From Streptomyces sp. MMG1533 (GTDB lineage: Bacteria; Actinomycetota; Actinomycetes; Streptomycetales; Streptomycetaceae): DNA of 64,000 bases. A program made the translations under genes and the position numbers. The notes below the pieces were generated by a model, which did no database searches, was not told the DNA's origin, and saw only the letters and a program-made list of their open reading frames with translations. Shown piece by piece: positions 43,701-52,188 of this stretch (positions are counted from its first letter, which is position 1; the number at the start of each line of letters is the position of its first letter). The DNA lies in contig NZ_LGDG01000156.1 in the NCBI RefSeq assembly GCF_001279775.1, positions 124,001 to 188,000 of the forward strand. The letters run 5' to 3'.

Positions 43701-44078
43701 GGCCGAGTCCGCCTTGCCGGTCGGGACCGTCGCGCGGACGTAGCCGAGCTTGTCGTAGGTGCGGCCGACCAGGCCGCCCTGGACCGAGTCGAGCTGCTCG
43801 GCGACCTTCTCGGTCTGCCCGGGCGCGGTCGCGACCATCATCGTGACGGTCTTGTCGCCGTCGGCCTTGGCCTCGGCGAGGACGTCGGCGTCGTCGGAGC
43901 CGAGCTTGTCGTGGGCGGACTTCACACCCGGGTCGGCCGCGACGGGGGCCTCGGCGTCGGCGAGGGCCATGGGTATCGGCCCCGCCGCGGAGAGCGCGGC
44001 CACCAGACCGGCGGCCACGGCTATCCGGGCCACGCGTCTCGCGCCGGGTATCGGTTCGCGCTGGGGGGTGAGGGTCAT
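40788..44078 (-). CDS. secreted subtilisin-like serine protease (S8), large multidomain
   Basis: About 1096 residues from ATG 44078, six bases after AAGGG; ATG 44084 touches that site. A signal peptide (RRVARIAVAAGLVAALSAAGPIPMALA) is followed by an inhibitor-type prodomain (TVTMMVATAPGQTEKVAEQL..., about 75-145). The catalytic domain has Asp near 210 (VLDSGVDLSHP), His near 385 (SEHGTHVAG), oxyanion Asn (ISAGNSG) and Ser near 581 (GTSMASPQAAG). The Asp-His gap carries a ~120-residue insertion with Asp/Asn-rich calcium-like segments (DANRDGDTTD, DLNNNNDFGDD). The C-terminal 400 residues are beta domains, including a PPC-like SYFVTVPEGAKSLEVAI segment. It is extracellular; substrate unknown. 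Confidence 0.95.
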   Translation of the reverse strand: MTLTPQREPIPGARRVARIAVAAGLVAALSAAGPIPMALADAEAPVAADPGVKSAHDKLGSDDADVLAEAKADGDKTVTMMVATAPGQTEKVAEQLDSVQGGLVGRTYDKLGYVRATVPTGKADSAIAAAVKLSSVHGIDLRQDIPLDDPTPSADTAKGAAGKTSAAYAAPNKNTPAENPYNPSFETGAVDFVEDHPKADGRGVTIGVLDSGVDLSHPALQKTTTGERKIVDWVTATDPVGDQDATWRAMLTPVSGPTFTYSGKTWTAPAGSYQINVFRESATAGGDAAGDANRDGDTTDVWGVLYDAAAGTVRVDLNNNNDFGDDTPMKPYKDGFQIGWFGTDNPATDVAERQPFVVEIRKDVVYNAAGAKADFVNIGVIESEHGTHVAGITAANGLFGGKMNGAAPGAKIVSSRACTWTGGCTNVALTEGMIDLVVNRGVDIVNMSIGGLPALNDGNNARAELYTRLIDTYGVQLVISAGNSGPGANTIGDPGLADKVISVGASISKQTWAANYGSVVEKKYAMMPFSSRGPREDGGFTPTLVAPGAAINTIQTWLPGAPVAEAGYTLPAGYGMLQGTSMASPQAAGASALLLSAAKAKKIDLAPAGLRTALTSTADHISGVQAYEEGAGLINIEDAWDSILDGATAHDYTVKAPVDTAVDQFLKTPGFGTGLYDREGGLKAGQKKTYDVTITRTSGADKAIRHELHFENNAASTFRIVGSDEVKLPLNQPVTVKVQAAPKSAGLKSAILEVDDPKTEGIDKQVMTTVVVSAPVKYTYSASNTVQRNSTQSYFVTVPEGAKSLEVAIGGLKDKSQTRFIAIHPYGVPIDNTGTPYCYNNYLDGNGCKPDVRSYADPVPGVWEIEVESRRTSPLLDNPYKLDVAVLGAAFDPETVTVPEAKVGTPATASWKVTNNFAAVDGKLAGGPLGSAKSARPTIAEGETQTTTVVVPEGAKSLDVVIGNVSDAAADLDLVVYDAAGEEAGSSADGDSEESVSVAAPAAGTYTIEVIGYAIPAGSTAYDYQDVFFSAALGTVTVDDSTPVKLGTGDSTTVSGSVTAAAAAPEGREFFGQVQLLNARGTVAGIGSVKIEKVTP

Positions 44079-44119
44079 CGGCATCCCTTGTAGGTAAAGG
44101 AACGAGCAGGTGGCGGCCG

Positions 44120-44133
44120 GGACCGATCGGTCC
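44120..44133. promoter_or_regulatory. perfect 14-base palindrome upstream of the protease gene
   Basis: GGACCGATCGGTCC lies 42-55 bases before the protease ATG, in the probable 5' leader. It could be an operator or a small hairpin; no regulator is adjacent. The rest of the gap 44079-44299 shows nothing else I can support. Confidence 0.4.
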
Positions 44134-44299
44134 TGGTCGCAGCGGCCCGGAATGCGATCCCGGACGATCGCACAGCTTTACGCATGGGAAGGATGATTAG
44201 GGAGAGTTGACCGAATCGATATGGGCGCATGGGGAAAACCCCCGGTGCCCTTTGGGGAGATGAGCCGCGAAAGGGGCAAACACCTCAGGGGCCCCCGGT

Positions 44300-46063
44300 T
44301 CAACCCTTCTTCAGCACCAGCTCCGTGTTCCGGTCCTTCGACTCCCCGGCCAGGTCCGTGCGCGCGCCCGGCGCGTTGTAGGACAGCTCGCGGTAGAGGG
44401 CGGCCAGGCCGGTCTGGGAGAGGTCGGTGAAGTCGGTGCGGTGGGGAGCCGAGGACTCGATGCAGGTGGTGAAGAGCGAGATGGTGCCGTCCTTGTTGTC
44501 CACCAGCTCGATGACGCGGGCGAGCTGCGGGTAGTCGACGTGGGAGGCGGTGGAGATCTCCCAGAAGGAGCGGCCGTCGGGGGCGGAGTGCGGGGTGATG
44601 TCGTTGCGGTGGATGTGGCCGTTCACCCAGGCCAGGACGTTCGCGTGGCTGCCGAGGAGGGCGACGACCTCCTGCCCGTTGTGCCGCCGCTCGCCGGGTC
44701 GGGCCGGGTCGGGCCGGGTGTTGGTCATGGACTCGCTGGTGTGGTGGCTGAAGACGACCGCGTACGAGTCCTTGTTGTCGCGCAGTGTCCTGTCCAGCCA
44801 CCTCAGCTGGGCCGTCCCGATGGAGCCGTTGTAGTGGCCGCCGGGGTCGGTGGTGTCGAGGCTGATGCCGATGACGTCGTCGGCGATGCGGAAGCTGTAG
44901 TACTGGGTGCCCGCGTCGAGGTTGGCGGAGGAGTAGCCGTGGCCGACCGGGCCCACACCGCGGTAGGCGGGGTCGAGGTGGGCCTTGAGGTAGTCGGCGG
45001 CGGTGTACGGGGCGCGCTTCTCGTCCGGCGTGACCGAGCGCATGTCACGGGTGTGCGCCTTGAGCAGGTCGCGGAACGCCGTCCCCTTGGGGTCCTTGCC
45101 GTTCTTGATGGCGTCCTGGAGCTTCTTCGCCTCGGACGCGGACAGGCTCATCAGCTTCTTGCCGCCGATGGCGTGCTCGGCGAGCCAGGAGTCGCCGTGG
45201 CCGTAGCAGCCGAGCGGCAGGGAGTCGTGGTTGCCGACGGTGGAGTACCAGGGCAGGTTGAGACCGGGGCTGTTCAACTCCCGTACGGCGGCGGCCAGGA
45301 AGCCCTCCAGGTGCGGGAACCCGAGCTGCTTGTCGGCGTCGCGCACGGTCGCGTCGGGCTGCCAGTACTGCTTGAGGCCGCTGTTCTGGACGCCCTCGTA
45401 GTGGCGCGGGTCCCCGGAGTCGGGGGTGATCCGGCCGCCGCTCATGACGGTCAGGAACCACTCGAGCTCGGTCCTCGCGTTGTTGTCCGTGTTGTCTCCG
45501 GTCGTCATCGCGAAGTGCAGCGGGGCGCCGGTGACGGGGGCGCCCCGCAGCGCGTTGACCCGCTCGACGAGCGAGACCGCGCCGTGCACGGTGAGCGCCT
45601 CGTGCGGCCGCCAGGCGTGGATGTCCGTGGAGCGCAAGTACTCGAGGCGCATGGGGTGCTGGGCGTCGATCAGGTGCAGATCGGTGAGCTGCACGAACGC
45701 GGCGAGCGTGGTCCGGCGCCCGGCCCGGCCGGTCTTCGGTGTGGCGAGCTCGCTCCGCACCCGCCGCGTCCAGCCGGGGCCGTCGCCCAGGCGCCGGTAG
45801 CCGGAGCTCGTACGCGGGGCGGCGACGGAGGCGAGCGTGGTGCCGCGGGTGTACGGCGCCAGAGGCGCGGCCGGGGCCTTGCGGGACTGGGCCACGGGCG
45901 CCCCGGCCGCGCCGGTGTCGGTGGCGGAGGTGGCGGCCCGGCTGTCGGTGGGCCGCAGGGCGTAACCGACGCCCGCGGAGACGGATACGGCCGCGGTGGC
46001 GGCGAGGACGGTACGGCGGTTGATCCCCAGCGCGGAGCTGGCGACAGAGCGTGTGCGCGACAT
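44300..46063 (-). CDS. Tat-exported calcineurin-like metallophosphoesterase
   Basis: 587 residues from ATG 46063 with GGGGAGAT upstream; the frame is open to 46201 but without a site. A twin-arginine signal (NRRTVLAATAAVSVSAGVG, about 19-40) implies folded export. Metallophosphoesterase motifs: VQLTDLHLIDAQHP, TTGDNTDNN, STVGNHDSLP, VFSHHTSESM and WVNGHIHRND supply the two-metal centre. The long form with DLLKAHTRDMRSVTPDEKR and a C-terminal STASHVDYPQLARVIELVDN fits an actinobacterial secreted phosphoesterase family. Substrate unknown (phosphate release or phosphodiester cleavage). It is downstream of the Nudix gene on the same strand with a 210-base gap, so separately transcribed. Confidence 0.93.
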   Translation of the reverse strand: MSRTRSVASSALGINRRTVLAATAAVSVSAGVGYALRPTDSRAATSATDTGAAGAPVAQSRKAPAAPLAPYTRGTTLASVAAPRTSSGYRRLGDGPGWTRRVRSELATPKTGRAGRRTTLAAFVQLTDLHLIDAQHPMRLEYLRSTDIHAWRPHEALTVHGAVSLVERVNALRGAPVTGAPLHFAMTTGDNTDNNARTELEWFLTVMSGGRITPDSGDPRHYEGVQNSGLKQYWQPDATVRDADKQLGFPHLEGFLAAAVRELNSPGLNLPWYSTVGNHDSLPLGCYGHGDSWLAEHAIGGKKLMSLSASEAKKLQDAIKNGKDPKGTAFRDLLKAHTRDMRSVTPDEKRAPYTAADYLKAHLDPAYRGVGPVGHGYSSANLDAGTQYYSFRIADDVIGISLDTTDPGGHYNGSIGTAQLRWLDRTLRDNKDSYAVVFSHHTSESMTNTRPDPARPGERRHNGQEVVALLGSHANVLAWVNGHIHRNDITPHSAPDGRSFWEISTASHVDYPQLARVIELVDNKDGTISLFTTCIESSAPHRTDFTDLSQTGLAALYRELSYNAPGARTDLAGESKDRNTELVLKKG

Positions 46064-46273
46064 GGCGCGATCTCCCCGAGTGCGAACTGCGTCGGCAGTG
46101 GTCGCGGGCGATCGCCGACAGTCGCTGCCGCGAACTTCCCGCTCTCCCTGGATCGTTGGCACCGGGAATGACCTGCGCGTGAACGAGGCGGCAACGCGCA
46201 ACGCCGATCACCGTACGTGGATCTTGGACTACCCTGCGCGTCTGCGACCGCTCCCCGGCCGGCCCGGAGACGG

Positions 46274-46762
46274 TTACTCCGTGTTCATCTCTCCGGGTAG
46301 GGGAGCAGTTCCCGACGGGGCTTCGGCCGGGTTCTCCACCCGTCCCGACGGCGGCCGTTCCCGCCACAGCCGCAGCCCGACGTCGACCATCCTCACCCGG
46401 TTCAGGTCCGGCACGGCATCCAGGTCGTGCCAGGCCGCCATGTCCGTGGAGCCGCCGATCTCGTAGCGGAGGTCACCACCGGTGATCCGGGCCTCGTAGA
46501 CGAGGCGGACGCCGTGGTGGTCGAGGGTCCGGCCGAAGCGACGGGGGAAGGCGCGGCGGAACGAGTGCATGCCGAGCAGCGCGGTGACCTCGACGCGGTA
46601 ACCGGTCTCCTCGGCCAGTTCCCGCACGACGGTGTCATGGGGATCCTCGCCGTGCTCCATCCCGCCGCCGGGCAGTACCCACTCCGGCGGGCCGCCGTCC
46701 GGCGCGGGGGACCGGGAGAGCAGGAGCTGTCCGTCGCGGACGCATATGGCGTAGGCCGCCAC
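46274..46762 (-). CDS. Nudix hydrolase
   Basis: About 162 residues from GTG 46762, eight bases after AAGGA; GTG 46780 would add six residues. The Nudix box GGMEHGEDPHDTVVRELAEETGY matches Gx5Ex7REUxEExGU in full, so it should hydrolyse a nucleoside diphosphate linked to another moiety. The C-terminal tail (PPSGRVENPAEAPSGTAPLPGE) is disordered. The gene is divergent from the secreted serine hydrolase. Specific substrate not predictable. Confidence 0.92.
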   Translation of the reverse strand: MAAYAICVRDGQLLLSRSPAPDGGPPEWVLPGGGMEHGEDPHDTVVRELAEETGYRVEVTALLGMHSFRRAFPRRFGRTLDHHGVRLVYEARITGGDLRYEIGGSTDMAAWHDLDAVPDLNRVRMVDVGLRLWRERPPSGRVENPAEAPSGTAPLPGEMNTE

Positions 46763-46947
46763 CCTCAATTTCCTTCGCACCCATGGACGTTAACCTGCCG
46801 GACCGACTGTCCCGGGCCACAGGGAAAAGGGCCGAAACCCACTCAACTGGCGTACTGCGCCTCAACCTTGGCGACACCCGCCGGGTCTGTCCCCCCGACC
46901 CCGCTCGACGACGGGACGACGAGCGGAACGACAACGGGGAGATGGAC

Positions 46948-48093
46948 ATGATCGTACGTACGACCCTGATGGCGGCGACGGCCGTGGCCCTGACGGCAGC
47001 CCTGGCCGGCCCCGCGATCGCGGCGGCGCCGACCGCAAGCGGCGGCAGGCACGACGCGACCCGCGAGGCGATCGAGGCCGCGGTGAAGGACGGAGTGCCC
47101 GGCGTGACGGCAACGGCCGAGGACGGCCGGGGCGTGTGGTCGGCGACCGCGGGTGTGGGCGACCTCGGGACGGAGAAGCCGCGTTCGCCGTACGACCGAT
47201 ACCGCGTCGGCAGCATCACGAAGACGTTCGTCGCCACGGTGCTCCTCCAACTGGAGGCTCAGGGGCGCCTGTCGCTGGACGACAAGGTGGACAAGTGGCT
47301 GCCGGGACTGGTCCACGGCAACGGCCACGACGGCGGAAGGATCACCGTCCGCCAACTCCTCAACCACACCAGCGGCATCTTCAACTACACGGACGACGAG
47401 ACCTTCGTACGGACGTACTTCCTGAAGGACGGCTTCTTCAAGCACCGCTACGACCACCGCACGCCCCGGGATCTGGTCGCGATCGCCATGTCCCACAAGC
47501 CCGACTTCGCGCCGGGCACGTCCTGGAACTACTCCAACACGAACTACGCGCTGGCCGCGCTGGTGATCGAGAAGGTCACGGGCCGCCCGTACGGAGCGGA
47601 GGTCCGCGACCGCATCACCGCGCCCCTGAAGCTGAACGCCACCTCGGTCCCCGGCACCCGGCCCACCCTCCCGCAGCCCAGCAGCCGCGCCTACGGCAAG
47701 CTGGCCGAGACGACGACAGGACCGACGTACGACGTCACGGAACTGAACCCCTCCCTGGCCTACGGCTCCGGCGACATGATCTCCAACTCGACCGACCTGA
47801 ACCGCTTCTACACGGCCCTGCTCCGAGGCGACCTGCTCCCCGCCCGGCAACTGAAGGCCATGAAGACCACGGTGCGGGCAGAGGGCTTCCCGAACGCCGG
47901 CTACGGCCTGGGCCTGATCGACCGCAAGCTGAGCTGCGGCGTCCACGTCTGGGGCCACGGCGGCGGCATCCACGGGTCTTCGTCGGAGGCGGTGACGACG
48001 GCGACAGGGCGCCACGCCCTCGCCTTCAACTTCAACGGGGACTGGGCCGGGGACAGCGATGCGGTGATCGAGGGCGAGTTCTGCGGCAAGTAG
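46948..48093 (+). CDS. secreted serine hydrolase, beta-lactamase/D-Ala-D-Ala carboxypeptidase family
   Basis: 381 residues from ATG 46948, with GGGGAG about seven bases upstream; ATG 46942 is nearer the site. A signal peptide (TTLMAATAVALTAALAGPAIA) is cleaved after AAA or AIA. The penicillin-recognising triad is present: S89-I-T-K92 in GSITKTF, Tyr in WNYSNTNYAL, and GHGGGIHG replacing KTG. This class C/D-peptidase type (like Streptomyces R61) acts on the peptidoglycan stem or on small esters outside the cell. One late cysteine pair (KLSCGVHVW, EGEFCGK) may form a disulfide. Confidence 0.93.
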   Translation: MIVRTTLMAATAVALTAALAGPAIAAAPTASGGRHDATREAIEAAVKDGVPGVTATAEDGRGVWSATAGVGDLGTEKPRSPYDRYRVGSITKTFVATVLLQLEAQGRLSLDDKVDKWLPGLVHGNGHDGGRITVRQLLNHTSGIFNYTDDETFVRTYFLKDGFFKHRYDHRTPRDLVAIAMSHKPDFAPGTSWNYSNTNYALAALVIEKVTGRPYGAEVRDRITAPLKLNATSVPGTRPTLPQPSSRAYGKLAETTTGPTYDVTELNPSLAYGSGDMISNSTDLNRFYTALLRGDLLPARQLKAMKTTVRAEGFPNAGYGLGLIDRKLSCGVHVWGHGGGIHGSSSEAVTTATGRHALAFNFNGDWAGDSDAVIEGEFCGK

Positions 48094-48098
48094 CGGTC

Positions 48099-48130
48099 GC
48101 GCCGGGCCCCGCAGCCGCGGGGCCCGGCGC
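48099..48130. terminator. strong hairpin terminator
   Basis: A 14-bp perfect stem (GCGCCGGGCCCCGC / GCGGGGCCCGGCGC) with loop AGCC directly follows the serine hydrolase stop, between convergent genes. Confidence 0.85.
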
Positions 48131-48197
48131 CGGTGCGCTCCCGGCGACGGGTCGGCAGGAGCAACCCGGAGAGTTTCACGGGGACCCCGGTCCGTCA

Positions 48198-49265
48198 CTA
48201 TCGGGGCAGCACGACGACGTACGCGGCCGGGTCACGGTCGCCGGACGCCATGAGTGCCGTACGGATCACCGCCGCCTGCTGCTCCATCGCGTCCCTCAGC
48301 TTCCTCGGGGTGATGTGGACGACCGTGATGCCGAGCCGCTCCAGGTGCTCGCGCTTGCGGGCGTATTCGGACCAGAGCACGTCGTTGTCCTGACAATGGC
48401 CTTCGCGGGGCGCGCGGGTGTCCAGTTCCACCGCCACCGCCTGTTCCGGCCAGTACGCGTCCAGGCCGCCCAGGTGCGGGCCGCCCGGCAGACGCAGGTC
48501 CACGTTCCAGACCGGGTCCGGCAGGCCGTACTCCCGGACCATGGTGTGCAGGCGGTCCTCCGCGATCGACCTGCTCTCCGCCAGCAGCGAGTCCACCGCG
48601 TCGACCACGTGCGGACGGCTCAGCAGCTTGGCGTTGTTCAACTCCCGTACCACCGCCGCCGGTTCGCAGTGGCCGGCACGCACCGCCTCCGTCAGCAGGC
48701 TGCGTACGGCGCCCGCGTCCGTCAGTTCGGTCACCGCGTCGGCGAGCGCGCGCGGGACGGGGGCGACCGGGACGCCGGTGACCTGCTGCGGGGTGGGCAT
48801 GGACGTCGTACGGACGACGCGTGCGCAGCCCGTCGTGCGCAGGCGGCGCAGGCGGGGGACCAGGACGTCGATCCGGTCCAGGGTCGTCAGCGGGGGCGTG
48901 CCGGAGAAGCCGTGGAGGGTGAGGGCCGCCAGGCCCGTGATCATCGCCTCGGAGTACATCGGCCGGTGCGGTTCCGCCGCGCCCGGCTGGGCCGGGACCC
49001 CCGTCGCCCGCTCCTTCGCCGCGTACATCAGCACCCCGTGCAGCCGCTCCTCGCTGGTCGGCGGGCCGGGGTGGAGCAGGAAGACGCCGGGGAGCAGCGG
49101 TTGCCACGGGCCGCCCGGGCGGCACTGCTCGTTCGTCTCGGCCGGGGAGACGCCGTGCGAGCGGAGTTGCGCGGCCGTCGCGACGCGGCGGTGCACCTCG
49201 GTGAGGTGGTGCAGGGGGCGGGGGGAGAGCGGCGGGACCGGGGGGAGTGGCGTGTTGTGGTTCAT
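48198..49265 (-). CDS. AbiEi-like winged-helix plus DUF559/Vsr-like nuclease-fold protein
   Basis: 355 residues from ATG 49265; an open frame upstream lacks a ribosome site. The N-terminus (LTEVHRRVATAAQLRSHGVSPAETNEQCRPGGPWQPLLPGVFLL) resembles the AbiEi antitoxin helix-turn-helix. The C-terminus (LPGGPHLGGLDAYWPEQAVAVELDTRAP...YARKREHLERLGITVVHITPRKL) is the DUF559/very-short-patch-repair-like PD-(D/E)xK fold with candidate residues Asp in GLDAYW, Glu in VELD. Such proteins are common and numerous in Actinobacteria with unclear roles. No AbiEii toxin gene is adjacent. Confidence 0.82.
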   Translation of the reverse strand: MNHNTPLPPVPPLSPRPLHHLTEVHRRVATAAQLRSHGVSPAETNEQCRPGGPWQPLLPGVFLLHPGPPTSEERLHGVLMYAAKERATGVPAQPGAAEPHRPMYSEAMITGLAALTLHGFSGTPPLTTLDRIDVLVPRLRRLRTTGCARVVRTTSMPTPQQVTGVPVAPVPRALADAVTELTDAGAVRSLLTEAVRAGHCEPAAVVRELNNAKLLSRPHVVDAVDSLLAESRSIAEDRLHTMVREYGLPDPVWNVDLRLPGGPHLGGLDAYWPEQAVAVELDTRAPREGHCQDNDVLWSEYARKREHLERLGITVVHITPRKLRDAMEQQAAVIRTALMASGDRDPAAYVVVLPR

Positions 49266-49379
49266 GGCGTGCAGGTTCCCGCCGTCGGTCCCGGTTTTAA
49301 CCGCTGTTACACGGTCGTCGACAAATGCGGACAAGGCAGCACTAAAGGACGGGTGTTCGGATGCCGAGTAGACACGGAA

Positions 49380-49412
49380 AACCCCTGGTCCATTCGGATG
49401 GGACCAGGGGTT
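49380..49412 (-). terminator. rho-independent terminator of second pepN gene
   Basis: Perfect 12-bp stem AACCCCTGGTCC / GGACCAGGGGTT with a 9-base loop; on the minus strand it is followed by TTTTCC, giving a T-tract unusual for this genome. A weaker GTTACGG/CCGTAAC pair (49410-49440) lies between it and the pepN stop. Confidence 0.85.
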
Positions 49413-49471
49413 ACGGCTCCTATTGCCTGAATTCCGTAACGGTCAGGAAGTGCCCGATCGTGGGCCGAGGA

Positions 49472-52054
49472 TCACTGGCCGGCTGCTCCCGCGTCGCACG
49501 CCTGTCCCCGAAGCCCCCGTGCCAGATCGTCCCGCGCCTCCAGCACCAGCCTCCGCAGCGCCGGAGCCGCGTCCTCGTGGGCCGCCAGCCACGCGTCCGT
49601 CGCGTCCAGCGTCGCCTGCGAGTGCTGGAGGGACGGGAACAGGCCCTCGACCACGTGCATCGCGATCTGGATCGACCGCTCCCGCCACACCCGCTCGATC
49701 ACCGCGAAGTACTTCTCGGCGTACGGCGCGAGCAGCTCCCGCTGGGACGGCTGGGCGAAGCCCGCGATGGTCGCCTCGACCAGGGCGTTCGAGAGGGCGT
49801 CGGACTCCGCGAGCTGCGCCCACGCCTGCGCCTTGACCGCCGCCGACGGGCGGGCGGCCAGGCAGCGGACCTGGTGGCGCTTGCCGGACGCCGTGTTGTC
49901 ACGGGCCAGTTCGGCGGCCAGCACCCCCTCGTCCGCCGCCCCGTGTGCCGTCAGCGGCTGCAGGAACGCCCAGCGCAGCTCCTGGTCCACGTCCAGCCCG
50001 TCGATCTTCGCCGTGCCCTCCAGCAGGCCGCGCAGCAAGCCCAGATCGTCCGCACCGGACGCCACCGTCGCGAAGAACCGGGCCCAGGCCAGCTGGTGCT
50101 CGCTGCCCGGCTCGGCGGCCCGCAACTCCCGCAGCGCGCCCTCGGCCAGCAGGCGCTCACCGACCGGTCGCCAGTTCGGCGCCACGTAGTTGACCAGCGC
50201 CGAGTTGGCCCACGCGTGCAGCATCTGCAGGACGCCGATGCCGGACTCGCGGCCCGCGAACCGCAGTACCAGGTCCACGAAGTCCCGCGCCGGCAGCAGC
50301 GCGTCCCGCGTCATGTTCCACAGCGCGGACCAGCACAGGGCGCGGGCCAGCGGGTCGGTGATGTCGCCCAGGTGACCCTTCAGCGTCTCCAGCGAGGTCT
50401 GGTCGAAGCGGATCTTGCAGTACGTCAGATCGTCGTCGTTGACCAGGACCAGGTCGGGGGCGTCCGAACCGGCCAGCTCCGCCACGACCGTACGCGGGCC
50501 CTGCACGTCCACCTCGGCTCGCGCATACCGCTCCGGCGCCCCCGACGCCGAACGCCGGTACAGGCCCACCGCCACCCGGTGCGGCCGCAGCTCGGGGTGG
50601 GACTCGGCCGCCTCCTGAACCACCGCCAGCTCGTCGACACGGCCGTCCGCGGCCAACAGCACCTGCGGGGTCAGCGAGTTGACCCCGGCCGTCTGCAGCC
50701 ACGCCCGCGACCACGCGGCCATGTCCCGGCCGCTGGTCTCCTCGAGGACCGACAGCAGGTCGCCGAGGCGCGTGTTGCCGTACGCGTGCCGCTTGAAGTA
50801 GCGCCGCGCGCCCTCCAGGAACGCGTCCTGACCGGCGTACGCCACCAGCTGCTTCAGCACCGACGCGCCCTTGGCGTACGTGATGCCGTCGAAGTTCAGC
50901 TTGGCGTCCTGGAGGTCGCGGATGTCCGCGGTGACGGGGTGGGTGGAGGGGAGCTGGTCGGCGCGGTAGGCCCAGGCCTTGCGGCGGTTGGCGAAGGTGA
51001 TCCAGCCGTCCTTGAAGCGGGTCGCGCCGACCAGCGCGAAGGCGCCCATGAAGTCGGCGAAGGACTCCTTGAGCCACAGGTCGTCCCACCACTCCATGGT
51101 GACGAGGTCGCCGAACCACATGTGCGCCATCTCGTGCAGGATCACGTTGGCCCGGCCCTCGTAGGACGCCTGCGTGACCTTGCCCCGGAAGATGAACTCC
51201 TCGCGGAAGGTCACCAGACCCGGGTTCTCCATCGCGCCGAGGTTGTACTCGGGGACGAACGCCTGGTCGTACTTCCCGAAGGGGTACGGGTAGTCGAAGT
51301 GGTCGTGGAAGAAGTCCAGGCCCTGCTTGGTGACGAGGAAGACGTCGTCGGAGTCGAAGTGGGGTGCGAGCCCCTTGCGGCACATGGCGCCGAGGGGGAT
51401 CTCCAGACGGGTGCCGTCCTCGAACACGCGCTGGTACGAGTCCGTCACATAGTGGTACGGGCCCGCCACCACACACGTGATGTACGTCGAGATCGGCTTC
51501 GTCTCCGCGAACTTCCAGACCCCGTCGGCCACTTCACCGACGCCGTTGCTCCAGACCGTCCACTCCTCGGGCGCCCGTACCTCGAAGCGGAACGGCGCCT
51601 TGAGGTCCGGCTGCTCGAAGTTCGCGAAGACGCGGCGGGAGTCGGCCGGCTCGTACTGGGTGTAGAGGTAGACCTCGCCGTCCTCCGGGTCGACGAAGCG
51701 GTGCAGGCCCTCGCCGGTACGGGAGTAGGCGCACTGCGCGTCGACGACCAGCTCGTTCTCGGCGGCCAGGTCCTCCAGGGCGATGCGGGAGCCGTCGAAG
51801 ACCTCGCCGGGGTCGAGGTCCCTGCCGTTGAGGGAGACGGTGGTCACACTCGGCGCGATCAGGTCCGCGAAGCTCGACGCGCCGGGCTCGGCACAGCGGA
51901 AGCGGATCGTGGTGACCGAGCGGAAGGTCCTCGGTCCGTCCCCGGTGTCGTCGCCGACGGCCGAGCGGACGTCGAGGGACACGTCGTAGCCGTCCACGGA
52001 CAGCAGGGCGGCCCGCTCCCGGGCCTCGTCGCGGGACAGATTCTCACCGGGCAC
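49472..52054 (-). CDS. pepN: aminopeptidase N paralogue (M1 family)
   Basis: 860 residues from GTG 52054 with GAGGGAG upstream. It is similar along its whole length to the M1 peptidase at 32834-35407: YNLGAMENPGLVT, HEMAHMWFGDLVT and the distal Glu in LWLKESFAD, with a complete ERAP1-like C-terminal half. LKE replaces the commoner LNE around the third zinc ligand, but the Glu itself is kept. Cytosolic zinc aminopeptidase. It is divergent from the mycothiol oxidoreductase and ends in a strong terminator. Confidence 0.95.
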   Translation of the reverse strand: MPGENLSRDEARERAALLSVDGYDVSLDVRSAVGDDTGDGPRTFRSVTTIRFRCAEPGASSFADLIAPSVTTVSLNGRDLDPGEVFDGSRIALEDLAAENELVVDAQCAYSRTGEGLHRFVDPEDGEVYLYTQYEPADSRRVFANFEQPDLKAPFRFEVRAPEEWTVWSNGVGEVADGVWKFAETKPISTYITCVVAGPYHYVTDSYQRVFEDGTRLEIPLGAMCRKGLAPHFDSDDVFLVTKQGLDFFHDHFDYPYPFGKYDQAFVPEYNLGAMENPGLVTFREEFIFRGKVTQASYEGRANVILHEMAHMWFGDLVTMEWWDDLWLKESFADFMGAFALVGATRFKDGWITFANRRKAWAYRADQLPSTHPVTADIRDLQDAKLNFDGITYAKGASVLKQLVAYAGQDAFLEGARRYFKRHAYGNTRLGDLLSVLEETSGRDMAAWSRAWLQTAGVNSLTPQVLLAADGRVDELAVVQEAAESHPELRPHRVAVGLYRRSASGAPERYARAEVDVQGPRTVVAELAGSDAPDLVLVNDDDLTYCKIRFDQTSLETLKGHLGDITDPLARALCWSALWNMTRDALLPARDFVDLVLRFAGRESGIGVLQMLHAWANSALVNYVAPNWRPVGERLLAEGALRELRAAEPGSEHQLAWARFFATVASGADDLGLLRGLLEGTAKIDGLDVDQELRWAFLQPLTAHGAADEGVLAAELARDNTASGKRHQVRCLAARPSAAVKAQAWAQLAESDALSNALVEATIAGFAQPSQRELLAPYAEKYFAVIERVWRERSIQIAMHVVEGLFPSLQHSQATLDATDAWLAAHEDAAPALRRLVLEARDDLARGLRGQACDAGAAGQ

Positions 52055-52128
52055 GGCGGCACTCCCTCGGGCGGTGTTCAGTATGCGGACAGGCTGATCC
52101 TGCCATGTGCTCCTGACAGCGGTCAGCG

Positions 52129-52156
52129 GGGAATGGGCGGGAGGCCGGTCGCTGTT
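52129..52156 (+). promoter_or_regulatory. SigR-type promoter of the mycothiol-dependent oxidoreductase
   Basis: GGGAAT (52129-52134), 19 bases, GTT (52154-52156) matches the SigR/SigH consensus GGAAT-N18/19-GTT of thiol-oxidative stress. The downstream gene is the homologue of Rv2466c, a known SigH target in M. tuberculosis, which supports the call. Confidence 0.65.
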
Positions 52157-52188
52157 GCACGTCGAAAGACCACCTTGTGAGGAGACCC

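Noticed and set aside
49380..49440. Compact hairpins that could be part of a tRNA
   Set aside because: No cloverleaf or T-loop can be drawn; the main stem with T-tract fits a terminator.
49361..52180. 939-residue plus-strand open frame
   Set aside because: Antisense to the second aminopeptidase gene, whose HEMAH and GAMEN motifs are unmistakable.
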